DNA from: Carallia brachiata
Lineage: Eukaryota; Streptophyta; Magnoliopsida; Malpighiales; Rhizophoraceae
Direction: 5' to 3'
Length of the DNA stretch: 64,000 nt
Assembly (NCBI GenBank): GCA_021464245.1
Contig: JADCRB010000007.1
Span: 2,294,532-2,358,531 of the forward strand
Positions 52,391 to 64,000 of the stretch are shown piece by piece (positions within the stretch are counted from its first letter, which is position 1; every line of letters begins with the position of its first letter). The position numbers were made by a program, and so were the translations under genes. The notes under the pieces were generated by a model that saw only the letters and a program-made list of their open reading frames with translations, was not told where the DNA came from and made no database searches.

Positions 52391-52867
52391 AAAAATAAAA
52401 ACTTTGCTTCGGACATTGGCATTACTTGGAAAACAAGATTTGTAATATCTCTCTGTTTTGTTCTTTTTGCTCCCTTAGGATTGGGTGCGTAGCGGAGATA
52501 AGATTTGTCTTCACATCCGAGGTTGATTGTTGGATTCTTGCAAAAAAAAAGGAGCCCAGACGAGACGGCACAAAACAAACTGGAAGCAACTGTTTCAGGT
52601 TTCGAGTTTCGAAAAAAGAACCTATTCCTCCCGAGGGAATCTCCGGGGCCGATATTTCCCGGGAAATAGGTTTCTTGCGATTCTTTGTCCGACGTCAGTT
52701 TGGATTGCAAACGCAAGCCCCCGTTTTGGCCGTCGAATTGATCGAATGGAATCTCGGAATTTTGGCAAGATTGCAATCGGAACCAGTTGATTTTGCTGCT
52801 TAACAAACAGGGTTTTTTTTTTTTTTTGCTTTTTTTGTTTGGGGGGGGGGGGGTGGGTCTCATTGTC

Positions 52868-55800
52868 ATGGGCAACTTCCTTCTTGGATTCTTGCTGCCA
52901 TTGCTCCTCTTAACGGGTAAATCCACTTGTTAACATTCATTATTCTAAATTTTTAGTTGTTTACGTTTTTGGGTTTTCATTTGTTGCTTTCCTCTGTCAA
53001 GATTAATCTTCTAATTGCATTGGAGAGGTTTTATTATTGTTAATTTTCCATTTTTTGCGTATTATTAGTGGAACATTTTACATTGGGAATACTAATTCTG
53101 TTAAGTTCATTGTGCATGGGCAACTTCAATTTGATTTCACTGGCTTATTATAATTATTTATTGTTGCTTTCGCTTCCCGATGGTTTCATATGTGAGTGTC
53201 TCTGGTTGCTGTACTGGGCTGTCTTAGTTGTTAGCTTACTTTGCATTTATTTGTTCGAATGAAGTTCAACTTAGTTTAGTCAAGCTATCAGCTTAGTGAT
53301 ACGGGGACATCTAATTAACTTGGTTATGTTGCTATTATTGTGGACATGCTACTTAATACTTGTTTATGATATGCATGGGATGGGGCTTTCCACTTGAATG
53401 AATGATGTGTTTTACTTGTTTTCGTTCTTTTCTGCAGCTTGTCTGATCAATTGCAGTTTGATTTCTCTCGTTGATCTAGTAGCTTTCCTTGTTATACTGT
53501 ATGCTGCTCCCGAAATAGGTGAGTTGTTCATGTAAACTTATCACCTTCAAGATTATTTTATTCTGCTTTCTGATAATTTGTATCTGAGTTAGTTCTGCAA
53601 GATTTTTCTTGGAGCCATTATTTTGATCCCTATAAAGTGTGCACACGCACACGCACAGCACACGCACACGCACACACACACACACACACACAAAGGAGGA
53701 TGTTATTTTGTTTGTGCTTGGAGAATATTGTCAGCAATGGTAGGAAATATTAAGACAAATAGGGATCATTGGTTTCCTGCTTTTATTATTGATTCCGCAC
53801 AAGAAGCACACTCAAACAGAATGAAATATGAGTTCTTGGTGGTTAATCGGTATTTTTTCTGGTAGATTTTAGGGGTGGGAGGCTTCCTTTGGGAAGGATA
53901 TGTCTGATGCTATTATCTTTTAGAATGACTCGGAGAGTTTTGATTGAGGGTGAGAGGTCATAATCCTTAAAAGGTTGCAATCAATTGGTAGTATTTATAC
54001 TCTCATTTGACTGTCTTCTATGATGAGACTCCATTAGTGACCACCTCATCTCTGACATAAATGTTGTGGTCTGGTTCTAAATTAGTCTGTATTAATTGTA
54101 GATCTAGAAATGGGTGATAGTAAGACAAATAGCTACACCTGGAGATGTGTCCTGACCACCAGTTATGTCCTACCATGTCCAAACTATCTAACCGTCAGTT
54201 TGTTCTTGATTGTGAAGTGCTACGTTTGGTTTCACAATTAGCTTTCTAGATGCTACTCTTTGTTACAAAAAAGTGTACATTTCATCTGTTTTATGAGAAA
54301 AGAAATTTAAGATGGTTCTTCTCTTTTATGGGAAATTTAGGATGGTTCTTAAAGATAATTCAGATTGAAATTTTTAGAATGTTCTCAAAATTATTTCTTA
54401 AGTCAATGAACGTTAAGTTGCTGCCATCGTTATTATGTAGGCATTTTTGTAAACAGAATTCTTTTTCTCTTTCTATAGAGCTGGTGATTGCAATATGCCA
54501 AAGTTATTGGAATTCTTTTTTACTAATGTTGCATTATTTTTCCATAGGGTGTCATTTCCGGAGGCGACATCTCTTATTGTGGCCTGTTATTGTCATTTCC
54601 ATACTTTTGATCCTTTCCCAAGCAGTATATCTTGTCATTTGGGTAATTGAGGGAGACCAATGGAGTGGAACCAATGCTTGGTGGGCACATCTAGTTGGTT
54701 TTATGACGTAAGAATAGATTTTCTTTGTATCTATCTTTTCACTGCTTCATTGCGTGTCTATGAAATGACACATAATTTCTTGTGGTATGATTTTGCAGAG
54801 TCCAGTCTTGGAAATCACCACGTGTAATATATTTCTTGCTTGTACAACTGTTGGTAGTTCTTGTTGCTTTACTTGGCATAGGAAGGAAGAGGGGCATTAC
54901 GGTTCTATGGGAAGATTCTTGCTTGGGTCGTCTCCTAAGAATTCTTGAACATTTAGGTTTGCAAGTAGTTCACAGCAACTCTGAGTTTTGATTCCACTCC
55001 TTTTCTTCTTCCTTCTCTATGTGTGTGCATACACATGCGTGCATGCTTGCATGCTGGTGGAAATTAGACTTCCTTTTAATATGTACATCTTAGGATGAAG
55101 AATATTGAACAGCCTCTTCATTTGTAGGAACTGTGTGAATTTTTCTTGTGATCCTGTTTATGCGTTTTACCTTGGACCAAATAGGCTTTTAGTCCTTATT
55201 GCCTTATCAAGAACCTTTATGGGTTTACCACCAACTATTTATCGGCCTGTTAATAGTTCCATCTGACATTGAGATTTTGCAATTTGGATTACTCCTTCGG
55301 TGCTTAACTCATGGGGGTTAAAATTGCATTATGGCTTTTGACCATTGTTACTAACATCATTTCTTTTTCTTTATTTTCATTTATGTATCTCAGCTTCATA
55401 ATTTATTCTTCCCCGGTTTGGGTTCATTTGCTGTTTTTCTTTCTGCAATTGTAGTTTTCTGTTTAAACTGGAAGCTCTTGGTTTCCTGTTTGTTTGAGTG
55501 ATATTTATTGGTATGAGTAAAAGTACAGAGGTATTAATTTGGGACCGTTCCTCTTTTTTGGCTATGTGAAAGGATCTCATCTTAGAGTTGCTTGCTGTTT
55601 GCTGTTGCCTGCCATCCAGTTGGGTGTGGGGATTAGCCATCCATCTTGGCTTTCTCTACCTTTTTTCATTTGTAGCTGTGTTGGTCTTGTGGACTGGTCT
55701 CTAACAAGCAACTTTCTTAGACTTTTTAGGTGATCTCTCTCTCTCTCTGAGTGTGGTGGTGTGTGCGTGTAAAAGCAAGCTCCATGCACTCTGTGTGTCT

Positions 55801-58800
55801 GATTACTATTATTCTTGAGAGGCTTATGTCTGTTTCTGTGATTTTGAAGGTGGTGGAGACCTCTTCAGCTATATGCAGGCTTTAAGATTATCCTGCTTTA
55901 TGTCTACCAGCTTCCTGTAGAGTATCCTAGTATGTTTTATTGGATAGCAGATTTTATTGGTCTGTTCAAAGTATCTGCAAATTCAGAGGGGCCTATTATC
56001 TGTTCTGGTCTTTTTCTTGTGCTCTTTTACATCATGGTATGTTTCTATTCATGCAATCAGAAATTTAGCTCCATTTGATTTGGTGATGTTTTTCCTCTTC
56101 TCTATAGTTGAAATGTTGTGTATGTAAGCCTTATCCCTTACACTATGAATCAAGTTTCATCTACTTTAAGTTCTCAACAAGGTGTGGTATCATTTTTGTG
56201 GATCAAATTTTTCTTTATTATTGACACATGATTGTGATCTATACGGCTAGAGTATGAAAGGGAAAATTACCAGTAAGTTCTTGAATATTTTGAAAGCCCC
56301 ATAAAATGCAACTGCATTTATGTCGTGTTAGTAATCTTACATAGAATCAAGTAAAGGCTTTGTTATATTCTCGAAAATGTGAAAATAATTTGGCTAATAT
56401 GAGATGAAGCAATTGTATATGGTAGTAAACTATTTGAATTTTTTTTCTTATGGAACCTTCTTTGGAAAAATGTGTCGATAGAAGGGAAAAGATCCTCAAT
56501 TATTGACAAGCTGTGCTCTCTATGTGTCTGCCATTCTTTGGTGCATTTCGATCTTTGTGCATGCTTGATATCTAATCAGTGGTTGTCAAATATTAAATGA
56601 GAGATTCCTCAAGGTATTGCTGTTCTTTTAGATATGAATGGATGCTGCATCTAAGAAGCTTTCAAATAATAGAGGATGGCCCTCTTGGCTATATTTTCTT
56701 TTTTTATCAGAAATCCATTAATTTGCTTGGTTCACTTACTGGTTTGAAGGTGGATGCGTTGGTGAATATCTGCAAATGATGCTAGTTCATACTGTTCAAA
56801 AAGCAAATGCTCATCTATTAATTAACCTAGGCATCCTATAAAAACCTTCAGCAGACATACCCTTTTATAATGGGAACATTGGATTATAAATTGTGAAAAA
56901 CAATCCTTCTGATCCTTCATAGTGTTCTTGTTTAAATTAAAAACCTTCAGCAGACATACCTTTTTATAATGGAAACATTGGATTATAAATTGTGAAAAGA
57001 AAATGCTTCTGATCCTTCATAGTGTTCTTGTTTAAATTTCACTTCTCTTTTTTGCATTTGTTTTGCCATGTTGTCTATGTTGCGTTTATTCTAAGCTTTT
57101 TGCCTGCCCCATAATGCAGCTATCCTTTGTTAAGTGCGACTTGGAGGAAATGGATTTCATAATGTCTATGAGGGAAAGTAATTTGACGGAGCAACTTCTA
57201 CCCTTAAGGCATTCATTTTTCATTCGTGAGCTAAGGTAAAGCTAGAACATGTTTCATCATGTGTTTTTATGTTCTTCATGATAATCAACATGAGTTTTTT
57301 TGGTTACTGGGAAAATGAAAACCTCATGCATGTTTAATTTGTCAAAGCACAAGTCCTGTTGATCCCATCCCTAGGTGAATCATCTCCTGGGGTCTGGCAC
57401 TTGGTGCCTAAATTCAAGGTTTAGTAACTAAGATGCATTCTAGAGTATGAATGTTGCGCCCTCTTGTACAACTTTGGGCTCTGTTCTTCGCACATTTTCC
57501 TGTTTTTTTTTTTCTTTTTTCTTTCATTATAATTGCAATATTCCCAAAGAAAAATGTAGCAAGATATAGGTTCTTGCGGTGTCTTTTTGGGTTGCTTTTG
57601 GGGCTTGGGGTGGAATGCATTTTGGTAGTCTCAGTTTGCCCTCAGCTATTTTAAGATTGTGACGTGGCCATGAATACCAAAGGATTGTTTCTTTTTGTAG
57701 ATTTTGTCTCCCAAATTAAGGGAGTACAATTATACTCCAACAAGATTACATGAAATAGGTGAGGTTTGTCCTTTAAAGCCTATCTAATAGCTTCCCAGAT
57801 AATTTAGTAATTATGCACATATTCCCCCATAACTAAGTCATTAAGCTTATGTATGGTGTTGTATTTGTGTTTTTCACTTATAGTTTATGATAGTTTATAT
57901 TCACTTCAAATTGAAGTTCATAGATCAAAATGCATTCGTCAAGTAGATGATTCGACAAATCTATGAGTTGTTTTCCACTTTACTGAGCATGAGAACCCGA
58001 GAATCTATTGTTACCCTTCGATTGACAAGTGAAGAGTGACCAAGGAGATGGTACATGTGTGTTTTAAGCCAGATGACGGAAGTTTATATCGTATAGGTGA
58101 TGCAAACTTGATATTCCTTCAAGTACTTTGCACCTTTTGTCTTTAAAGTAAACAATCAAAATTCAGTTTGAGCCTGTAGCTTGCAGGATTAGTTTTATTC
58201 CATGGACTTATTATGTTTGCACAGCATCATATTATCTTCGTGAGACAGCTTAGATAGATATTTTTTGATTGTGCCTTCTCTGGTATGGCTGAATAAGGAA
58301 GATATCCTTCTGGTGCCAGAGGAGGGCTATGAAACATTTTCCCTCTTACTGGTACTGTACTTTATCAAAAATCTAAATGACAATGGCTAACTCACACTGA
58401 TTGGTGGTGCTTTAATCGTATATAAAAACTTTTCTTTGTTTGTTGCTTGCAAGGTTACTGAACTTTCCACTAAATGCAGATCTGGTGTCAGACATGCAAA
58501 TGTCTTATTAAGGGGAGCAGTTTTCCGGACCTTTAGCATCAACTTTTTCACGTATGGTTTCCCGGTACATATCCATGATCTACATTATGTCAGCTGTTGT
58601 TGGTTATAAAGAGAGAATTATCACTGGTCTGGAGAAACTTTAGGGTAAACTTGAAAGTAAGACCTGAGCATCATCAACATCAGTAGTGAGTTGCAAAGAA
58701 GCCTTAGTGATTTTATGTTGTTTCCCGTGTCCAGATATGAGATTCTACTCGTGAAATATTTTGTTTTATATTCTACCGAAAAATTTATGCTAGAAGGGCC

Positions 58801-61800
58801 TTTGAGAAGTGGCCACCTGAGACGAATTGGGCCAGCATTTGCGAACTATTTACCTCAACCCAATGTCGTTTTTTACCCCTATACATGAAAGCTGTCCTAG
58901 ATTTATCGATGGTTTGCTGGGGGTTTAATTGTTGGCAACTGTTGGAGTCAAATCTACTTGAATCGGCTTGTTGCCACAACATATAACTTGATAATACAAA
59001 GCTTGTCTAATTGTTCATTTCTTTCATGCTTGTTTTCTTCTTTTGTCGATAATCTTGTTCAATTATTAATGACATATGCACTTTTATTCTTGTTTGAAGC
59101 TGTTGTTATTTGATTATCTGACTTGCAGTGTTGGTTATGACAGGTCTCCCTGTTTGCACTTTCCTACTGGAGTTTTCATTTTGCCAGTATGTGTGCACTT
59201 GGATTGCTTGCATATGTTGGTTACATTGTCTATGCGTTCCCTTCTGTTTTCCGGTTACATCACTTGAATGGACTGCTTCTCATCTTCTTCTTTTGGGCTG
59301 TTAGCACATATATCTTCAACATAGCTTTTCCATTCTTGAACTGGAAAATTGGGAAGGTAGTTCTTTTTTTCAGTAATGAACTTCTTTCTCTTTATTGTAA
59401 CTAAAATGCAATTGATAGAATATAAATATTTGGATATGCGTGCAGGACATGAAAATATGGGAGATGGTTGGTCTTTGGCATTATCCCATTCCTGGTTTCT
59501 TTCTGCTTGCACAATTTTGTCTTGGCATTTTGGTTGCGTTGGGTAACCTTGTGAATAACTCTATTTTCCTTTACTTGTCTAATGAGGTGATCAATCTTCA
59601 AGTCACAACTCTACTATAGAAGGTAATTGATTACACTAGGACATATTTTATCCCTCTTTTTGATTCTTACATTCAGCCCACTTATTGAGGACAAAAGGTG
59701 CATATTTTTTCTGACCTGCTTTTTTTTGGTTAAATTTAATAATGGATTAGCCATAATGTCTCCTATACCTCACATATTACCTATGGTTTCTCCATTTTGC
59801 ATGTTGTGTCTTCAATTTTAACTCTCACACTTTATAGTTACTGTCGTTATTTTGTCATATTAACTCTTTGATGCCATCAATTTTGGAGTTTTTTTTTTTT
59901 TTATTTTTTATACAACTAATTTTGCCAGAGATCAAAATTTGCATGTTTGATTACATTTTGTGTGTGATAACTCATTCCTATGATTTCGCTCATGAGTGTG
60001 TCTATGTCCAATATAGAAGGAGTTCGTGCCCTGGTATTGATTTGACTTTCTGTCTAACTTGTGCCCATAAGTGCTCTACCGTTGGTTATTCTGTACCTAT
60101 GATTTATATGTTACAAATTGGTTTAGCCCATGCCAACTTCCAACTTTTGAACAGATGGTGCTTATTAGCCTGCAAGTTCTGTGTATCCTTATTTGATGAT
60201 GCTACTATTTCTGTAGTAAAGGGAAATGAAGTATAGCACAATTGAACAACCATAGCAAGGAGTAGCACATGAGTAGTTATTCGTTACTAACACTTTACGA
60301 GATATTATTACGTTTACAGTAACAGCCAGCATTTAACCTGTATGCTGGCATCCACTAAAATTTTATCACTATGGGGGAAAGATTTATGCCAAGCTAATTG
60401 CACATAGGTCTGTAGTGGACCAGTTGATAGGGCGAATGCAGTGCTTGATTGAACACATGGTTATATCGAAGATACTGTTTATGGTTCTCTACAACGCCTG
60501 TTACAGTTACTCATCCTGTAGCACTATTGGCAAAATGTTCTTGCTCTATGTTGTTTCTCAATTATTAAATTAGGGAAGCAAAATACTTTGGCATCTCTTA
60601 CTTGCAAATTGCTATGTATTTGTTGCATCTATTCCCTATGTTTTAAGTAGCACCTAAAATTCTGGATTCAAAGTCAAGCTTCATATTTCAAGCCCTTAAT
60701 TGAACTTGTCACTTAAGTATAACGGTGCTATTCCATTTAAAATCAATTGTGGTTTCCTCGGGCTTGCCATTTATGTTATCATCCTGAATTTTCTTCTGAT
60801 ATTTGACAGTCTCCCAGCATTGTAATTTGTAGGTGATCTGGCTCTTAAGATTTTCCTTGTTCTAAAATCCATTATTCTGTAACGTCGTCTCCAGGATTCT
60901 CTCCTTTGTACTTTCAATCTGTCTTTGATAGTTAAATAGGTTTTTTCTCTTTGATAGGACTTTTTGATATTAACTGATATAGACTAAACTATTTTCTTTA
61001 CTTACAGTGGAGGAAGATACTAAGGTATTGATTGTGGCCACAATTGCATGGGGACTTCGGAAATGCTCTCGAGCTATTATGCTGACATTGATATTCCTCA
61101 TTGTCATGAAACCTGGTTTCATCCATGCTGTATATAGTATGTCCCGTGCAAATTATTCAATCTTTTTAATTGCCAATTTGTATAGTTGACCTATAGCTTA
61201 AGGCCTTCTGTTCATCAATTATTGTGCACGTTGGCAAATCCTGGATTTTGGCTTGGGTAGGAAGTCTTGCTAGTTTACTAATCGTTGGCTTATTTTGATT
61301 TTCTTCAGTTATATTTTTCTTGATATATCTCTTGAACCACACCGTCAGCAGAAAGCTACGCCGGTTCCTGATACTTCTTTGTGAAGTTCACTTTGCACTG
61401 TTATACATTCTTGAGATTGATTTTATCGCCAATGCACTGGAGCAGAATGGTTCTTTGAGTATGAAAATTCTGGTGCAGTTAGGTTGGTGTTCTTTAATTT
61501 TTTATCTTCTTGATATATATATTTCACTTTTCCTGAATAGTTCTCTTTTAGATTTACATATATTATTTAAATCAAAAGGTGCATTAAAAGATATCATCTT
61601 ATATGAATTGGTGCAGGTCTTCTCAAACAAGATAGTTCCTGGGATTTTTGGGAAATAGCTTTGCTGGCTTGCTTTTGTACCATTCACAACCATGGGTTTG
61701 AGATGCTATTTTCACTCTCAGCAATTCTGCAGCACACACCTAGCCCTCCTGTTGGATTTGGCATCCTGAAAGCTGGTCTGAACAAGTCAGTCCTCTTGTC

Positions 61801-64000
61801 AGTATATGCCTCCCCATCCAGAAGATACGACCACGATAGTCCTTCTTACGGTATGATTTCACGCAACACTTAATGCATTCTGAATGAGCTTGTAACTTGA
61901 TTACTCTAATCTCATATTCAGGTGGCTCCATTCTTTTGTTCTGTATACCAGACTTCCTGACCAACCTCTAAGAAAATGACGTTGAACTTTGCCAGTCGAG
62001 TCTTTGTCCTCATTTGACACATTTTTGTGCATGTGGGTTGACTGGGTTGCATTGGGATCAGAGCTGATTTGTATTCAAGAAATACTTCATATCAGGGGCA
62101 GTATTCGTTGTTTTCTAGTGGTTCTACCCGTGATAAATAATATGCAATATTTGGTCTTATATGCATTGACACGACACTTCAATGTATTGGATCAATTCAT
62201 TATAGTTTCATCTTTATTTTCTTTGACAACCAGTCCTTGTTAGTAATAATTCTCCATTGGATGTCGACTTTCAATCACAGTTTTATGAGAGAGGTACTAA
62301 GTAATGGTGGCGTCCAAACCCCATTATAATTCTGGTAGAGCTGTTTTACGGATGCTATTGATACTGCGTTGCCATTTTAGTAGCATATTTTGAATCTGAT
62401 TAGTTTACTTGGCTTTTCTGCTTCCAGAAAATAGGATAGCATCATTCCTCGGTGCAATTGGGCAGAAGTTTTTATCCATGTACCGCTCATTTGGAACCTA
62501 CATTGCTTTTCTGACTATTCTTCTTACGGCATACTTGGTAAAACCCAATTACTTATCGTTTGGGTACATTTTCCTTCTCCTCGTTTGGATAATTGGAAGG
62601 CAATTAGTCGAGAGGACAAAAAGGCGTTTATGGTTTCCTTTAAAAGCATATGCAATTATCGTGTTCCTGTTCCTCTATAGCTTGAGCAGTTTCCCTAGTT
62701 TTGAGACATGGGTCTCCAGGTTCGTAGACCTGTATTTTTATTTGGGCTACAATCCAAGAGCTTCATTGTTGGAAAATGTTTGGGAGTCTCTGGCGGTCTT
62801 GGTAGTGATGCAACTTTATAGCTATGAGAGGAGACAAAGCAAGTGCAATAGGTTGGATGATCCTGACCCATTGGATTTTGGAGTGCTTGGCTTCATTAAA
62901 CGATTTGTGATTTGGCACAGTGACAAGGTCTTATTCATTGCTTTGTTCTATGCTTCTTTATCTTCAGTTAATGCTTTTGGTTTCATCTATCTACTTGGCC
63001 TCGTCGTCTGTTCAACTTTGCCTAAAGCTTCTCGAATACCGTCCAAATCTTTTTTGTTGTATACGGGAGTCCTAGTGACAACAGAGTACCTGTTTCAGAT
63101 GTGGGGCAAACAAGCAGGAATGTTTCCAGGACAAAAGAACTCTCACTTATCTCTTCTCTTGGGATTGCGTGCATATGAGCCAGGTTTTTGGGGCATAGAA
63201 TCAGGTTTGAGGGGAAAAGTGCTGGTCATTGCTGCCTGCACCCTTCAGTACAATGTTTTCCGTTGGTTGGAGAAGATGCCAGATAATGATGCAGACAAAG
63301 GAAAATGGGAAGAGCTTTGTCCGTTGTTTGTCTCGGATGAAGATGTGTTTGTCAATGGATCCAGTGCCAACATTGGAAATGGGCCAGCATCAGATTATGG
63401 TGCACAGTCTGTTAAAAGAGAGGGAGTGACAAACAACTTAGGGTGGTCATCCAATGCTGGTCTAACTCAAGCAACTAATACTGCATCCAACAGGGCTGGA
63501 AGCTCGGAGGGTGGCGGCCCTAGAAAATTTACCTTTCAATATATCTGGGGAAGCACTAAAGAGAGCCATAAATGGAATGAGAAGAGAATTCTTGCTCTAA
63601 GACAAGAAAGATTTGAGATGCAGAAAAGTATCTTGGAAATATATTTGAAATTCTGGATCGAGAATTTGTTTACTCTCTTTGGCCTTGAGATAAATATGAT
63701 TGCCCTGCTTCTCGCTAGTTTTGCTTTGTTGAATGCCATCTCCTTACTGTATGTTGCACTGCTTGCTGCTTGTATTCTCCTAAGTCGGCGTCTTATAAGC
63801 AAATTGTGGCCCATGTTTGTCTTCTTGTTTGCATCCATTCTCATACTGGAGTACTTCGCTATCTGGAAGAGTATGTTTCCTTTGAATCAGGCCATCCCAA
63901 GTGAACTAATGTACATTGCCATGACTGCTGGAGAACTCTGCTCTTTTCCTCCGTTATTGCAAGAGCTGTTGGTTGGGTATTACTCTTGTCAACAACACTT
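52868..64000 (+). CDS. PIEZO: PIEZO-type mechanosensitive ion channel, N-terminal half (runs off the window)
   Basis: Plant PIEZO is a very large membrane channel gated by force. Exons: 52868-52916, 53438-53518, 54548-54707, 54799-54956, 55573-55729, 55850-56036, 57120-57235, 58480-58564, 59144-59356, 59446-59622 (or 59586), 61008-61136, 61309-61482, 61617-61850 and 62428 onward. Phases agree at every junction except exon 10. The start is MGNFLLGFLLPLLLL. Family landmarks include FRRRHLLLWP, LCEVHFALLYILEID, HNHGFE, LKAGLNKSVLLSVY, YEPGFWGIESGLRGKVLV and LEINMIALLLASFALLNAI. Most segments are hydrophobic and membrane-spanning. About 1,165 of an expected 2,400-2,500 residues are visible; the pore is outside. 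Three single-base losses are suspected, near 59586, 63905 and 63946, where the family sequence continues in another frame. Confidence 0.93.
53640..53691. repeat. CA microsatellite in PIEZO intron 2
   Basis: Compound run of CACACG and CA units, ending in about ten uninterrupted CA. Not present in PIEZO fragment alpha, whose homology stops just before it. Confidence 0.95.
56841..57040. repeat. Tandem duplication of about 100 bases in PIEZO intron 6
   Basis: Two head-to-tail copies beginning AAAACCTTCAGCAGACATACC and ending CATAGTGTTCTTGTTTAAAT, with a few substitutions between them. Entirely within the intron between exons 6 and 7. Confidence 0.9.

Noticed and set aside
52315..52926. 203-codon open frame on the minus strand over the PIEZO leader
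   Set aside because: It is antisense to PIEZO exon 1 and leader, consists of Lys-rich low-complexity stretches, and the same region is disrupted in the duplicated fragment beta.

Overview
The window is nuclear DNA from a flowering plant, most likely a woody eudicot. Genes have short GT-AG introns, intergenic DNA is AT-rich and packed with small transposons and microsatellites, and the recognisable proteins are plant families: ALKBH10, BSD-domain protein, GATL glycosyltransferase, exosome RRP4, auxin-binding protein ABP1, mitochondrial EF-Tu and a plant PIEZO. There are no operons, and no rRNA or tRNA gene was found.

Layout. Bases 1-3.8 kb are promoter and intergenic DNA. ALKBH10 (+, 7 exons, intact) runs 3.78-8.69 kb and converges on a BSD-domain gene (-, 9.57-11.03 kb) whose frame is broken twice. 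A single-exon GATL gene (-, 14.15-15.23 kb) has an unusual interleaved foldback structure upstream (15.55-16.52 kb). From 18.9 to 39 kb lies a decayed tandem duplication. Block A (20.07-26.3 kb) and block B (31.42-38.98 kb) each carry RRP4 (+) convergent with ABP1 (-). A third RRP4 exon-1 scrap fused to a LINE relic, and a hAT-like element, lie between them. From 39 to 53 kb there are partial copies of the PIEZO 5' end, a chimeric mitochondrial EF-Tu remnant joined to a zinc-finger exon, and a Helitron-like element with a nested 3'-end repeat array. PIEZO itself (+) starts at 52.87 kb and runs off the right edge, with about 1,165 codons visible.

Two themes dominate. First, neither copy of RRP4 or ABP1 is clean, and the lesions of the two copies are complementary. 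Second, nine apparent single-base losses occur across BSD, RRP4, ABP1 and PIEZO. All are deletions and eight are in runs of identical bases. This looks like residual long-read assembly error at least as much as pseudogenisation, so 'broken' calls here should be treated with caution.

From memory, to be checked: Arabidopsis keeps EF-Tu, ALKBH10B and ABP1 close together on chromosome 4 and BSD next to RRP4 on chromosome 1. The neighbourhood therefore looks like an ancient conserved block, with PIEZO brought in or retained lineage-specifically. The genes are independent units (RNA demethylation, RNA decay, cell-wall synthesis, auxin binding, mechanosensing) rather than one pathway.
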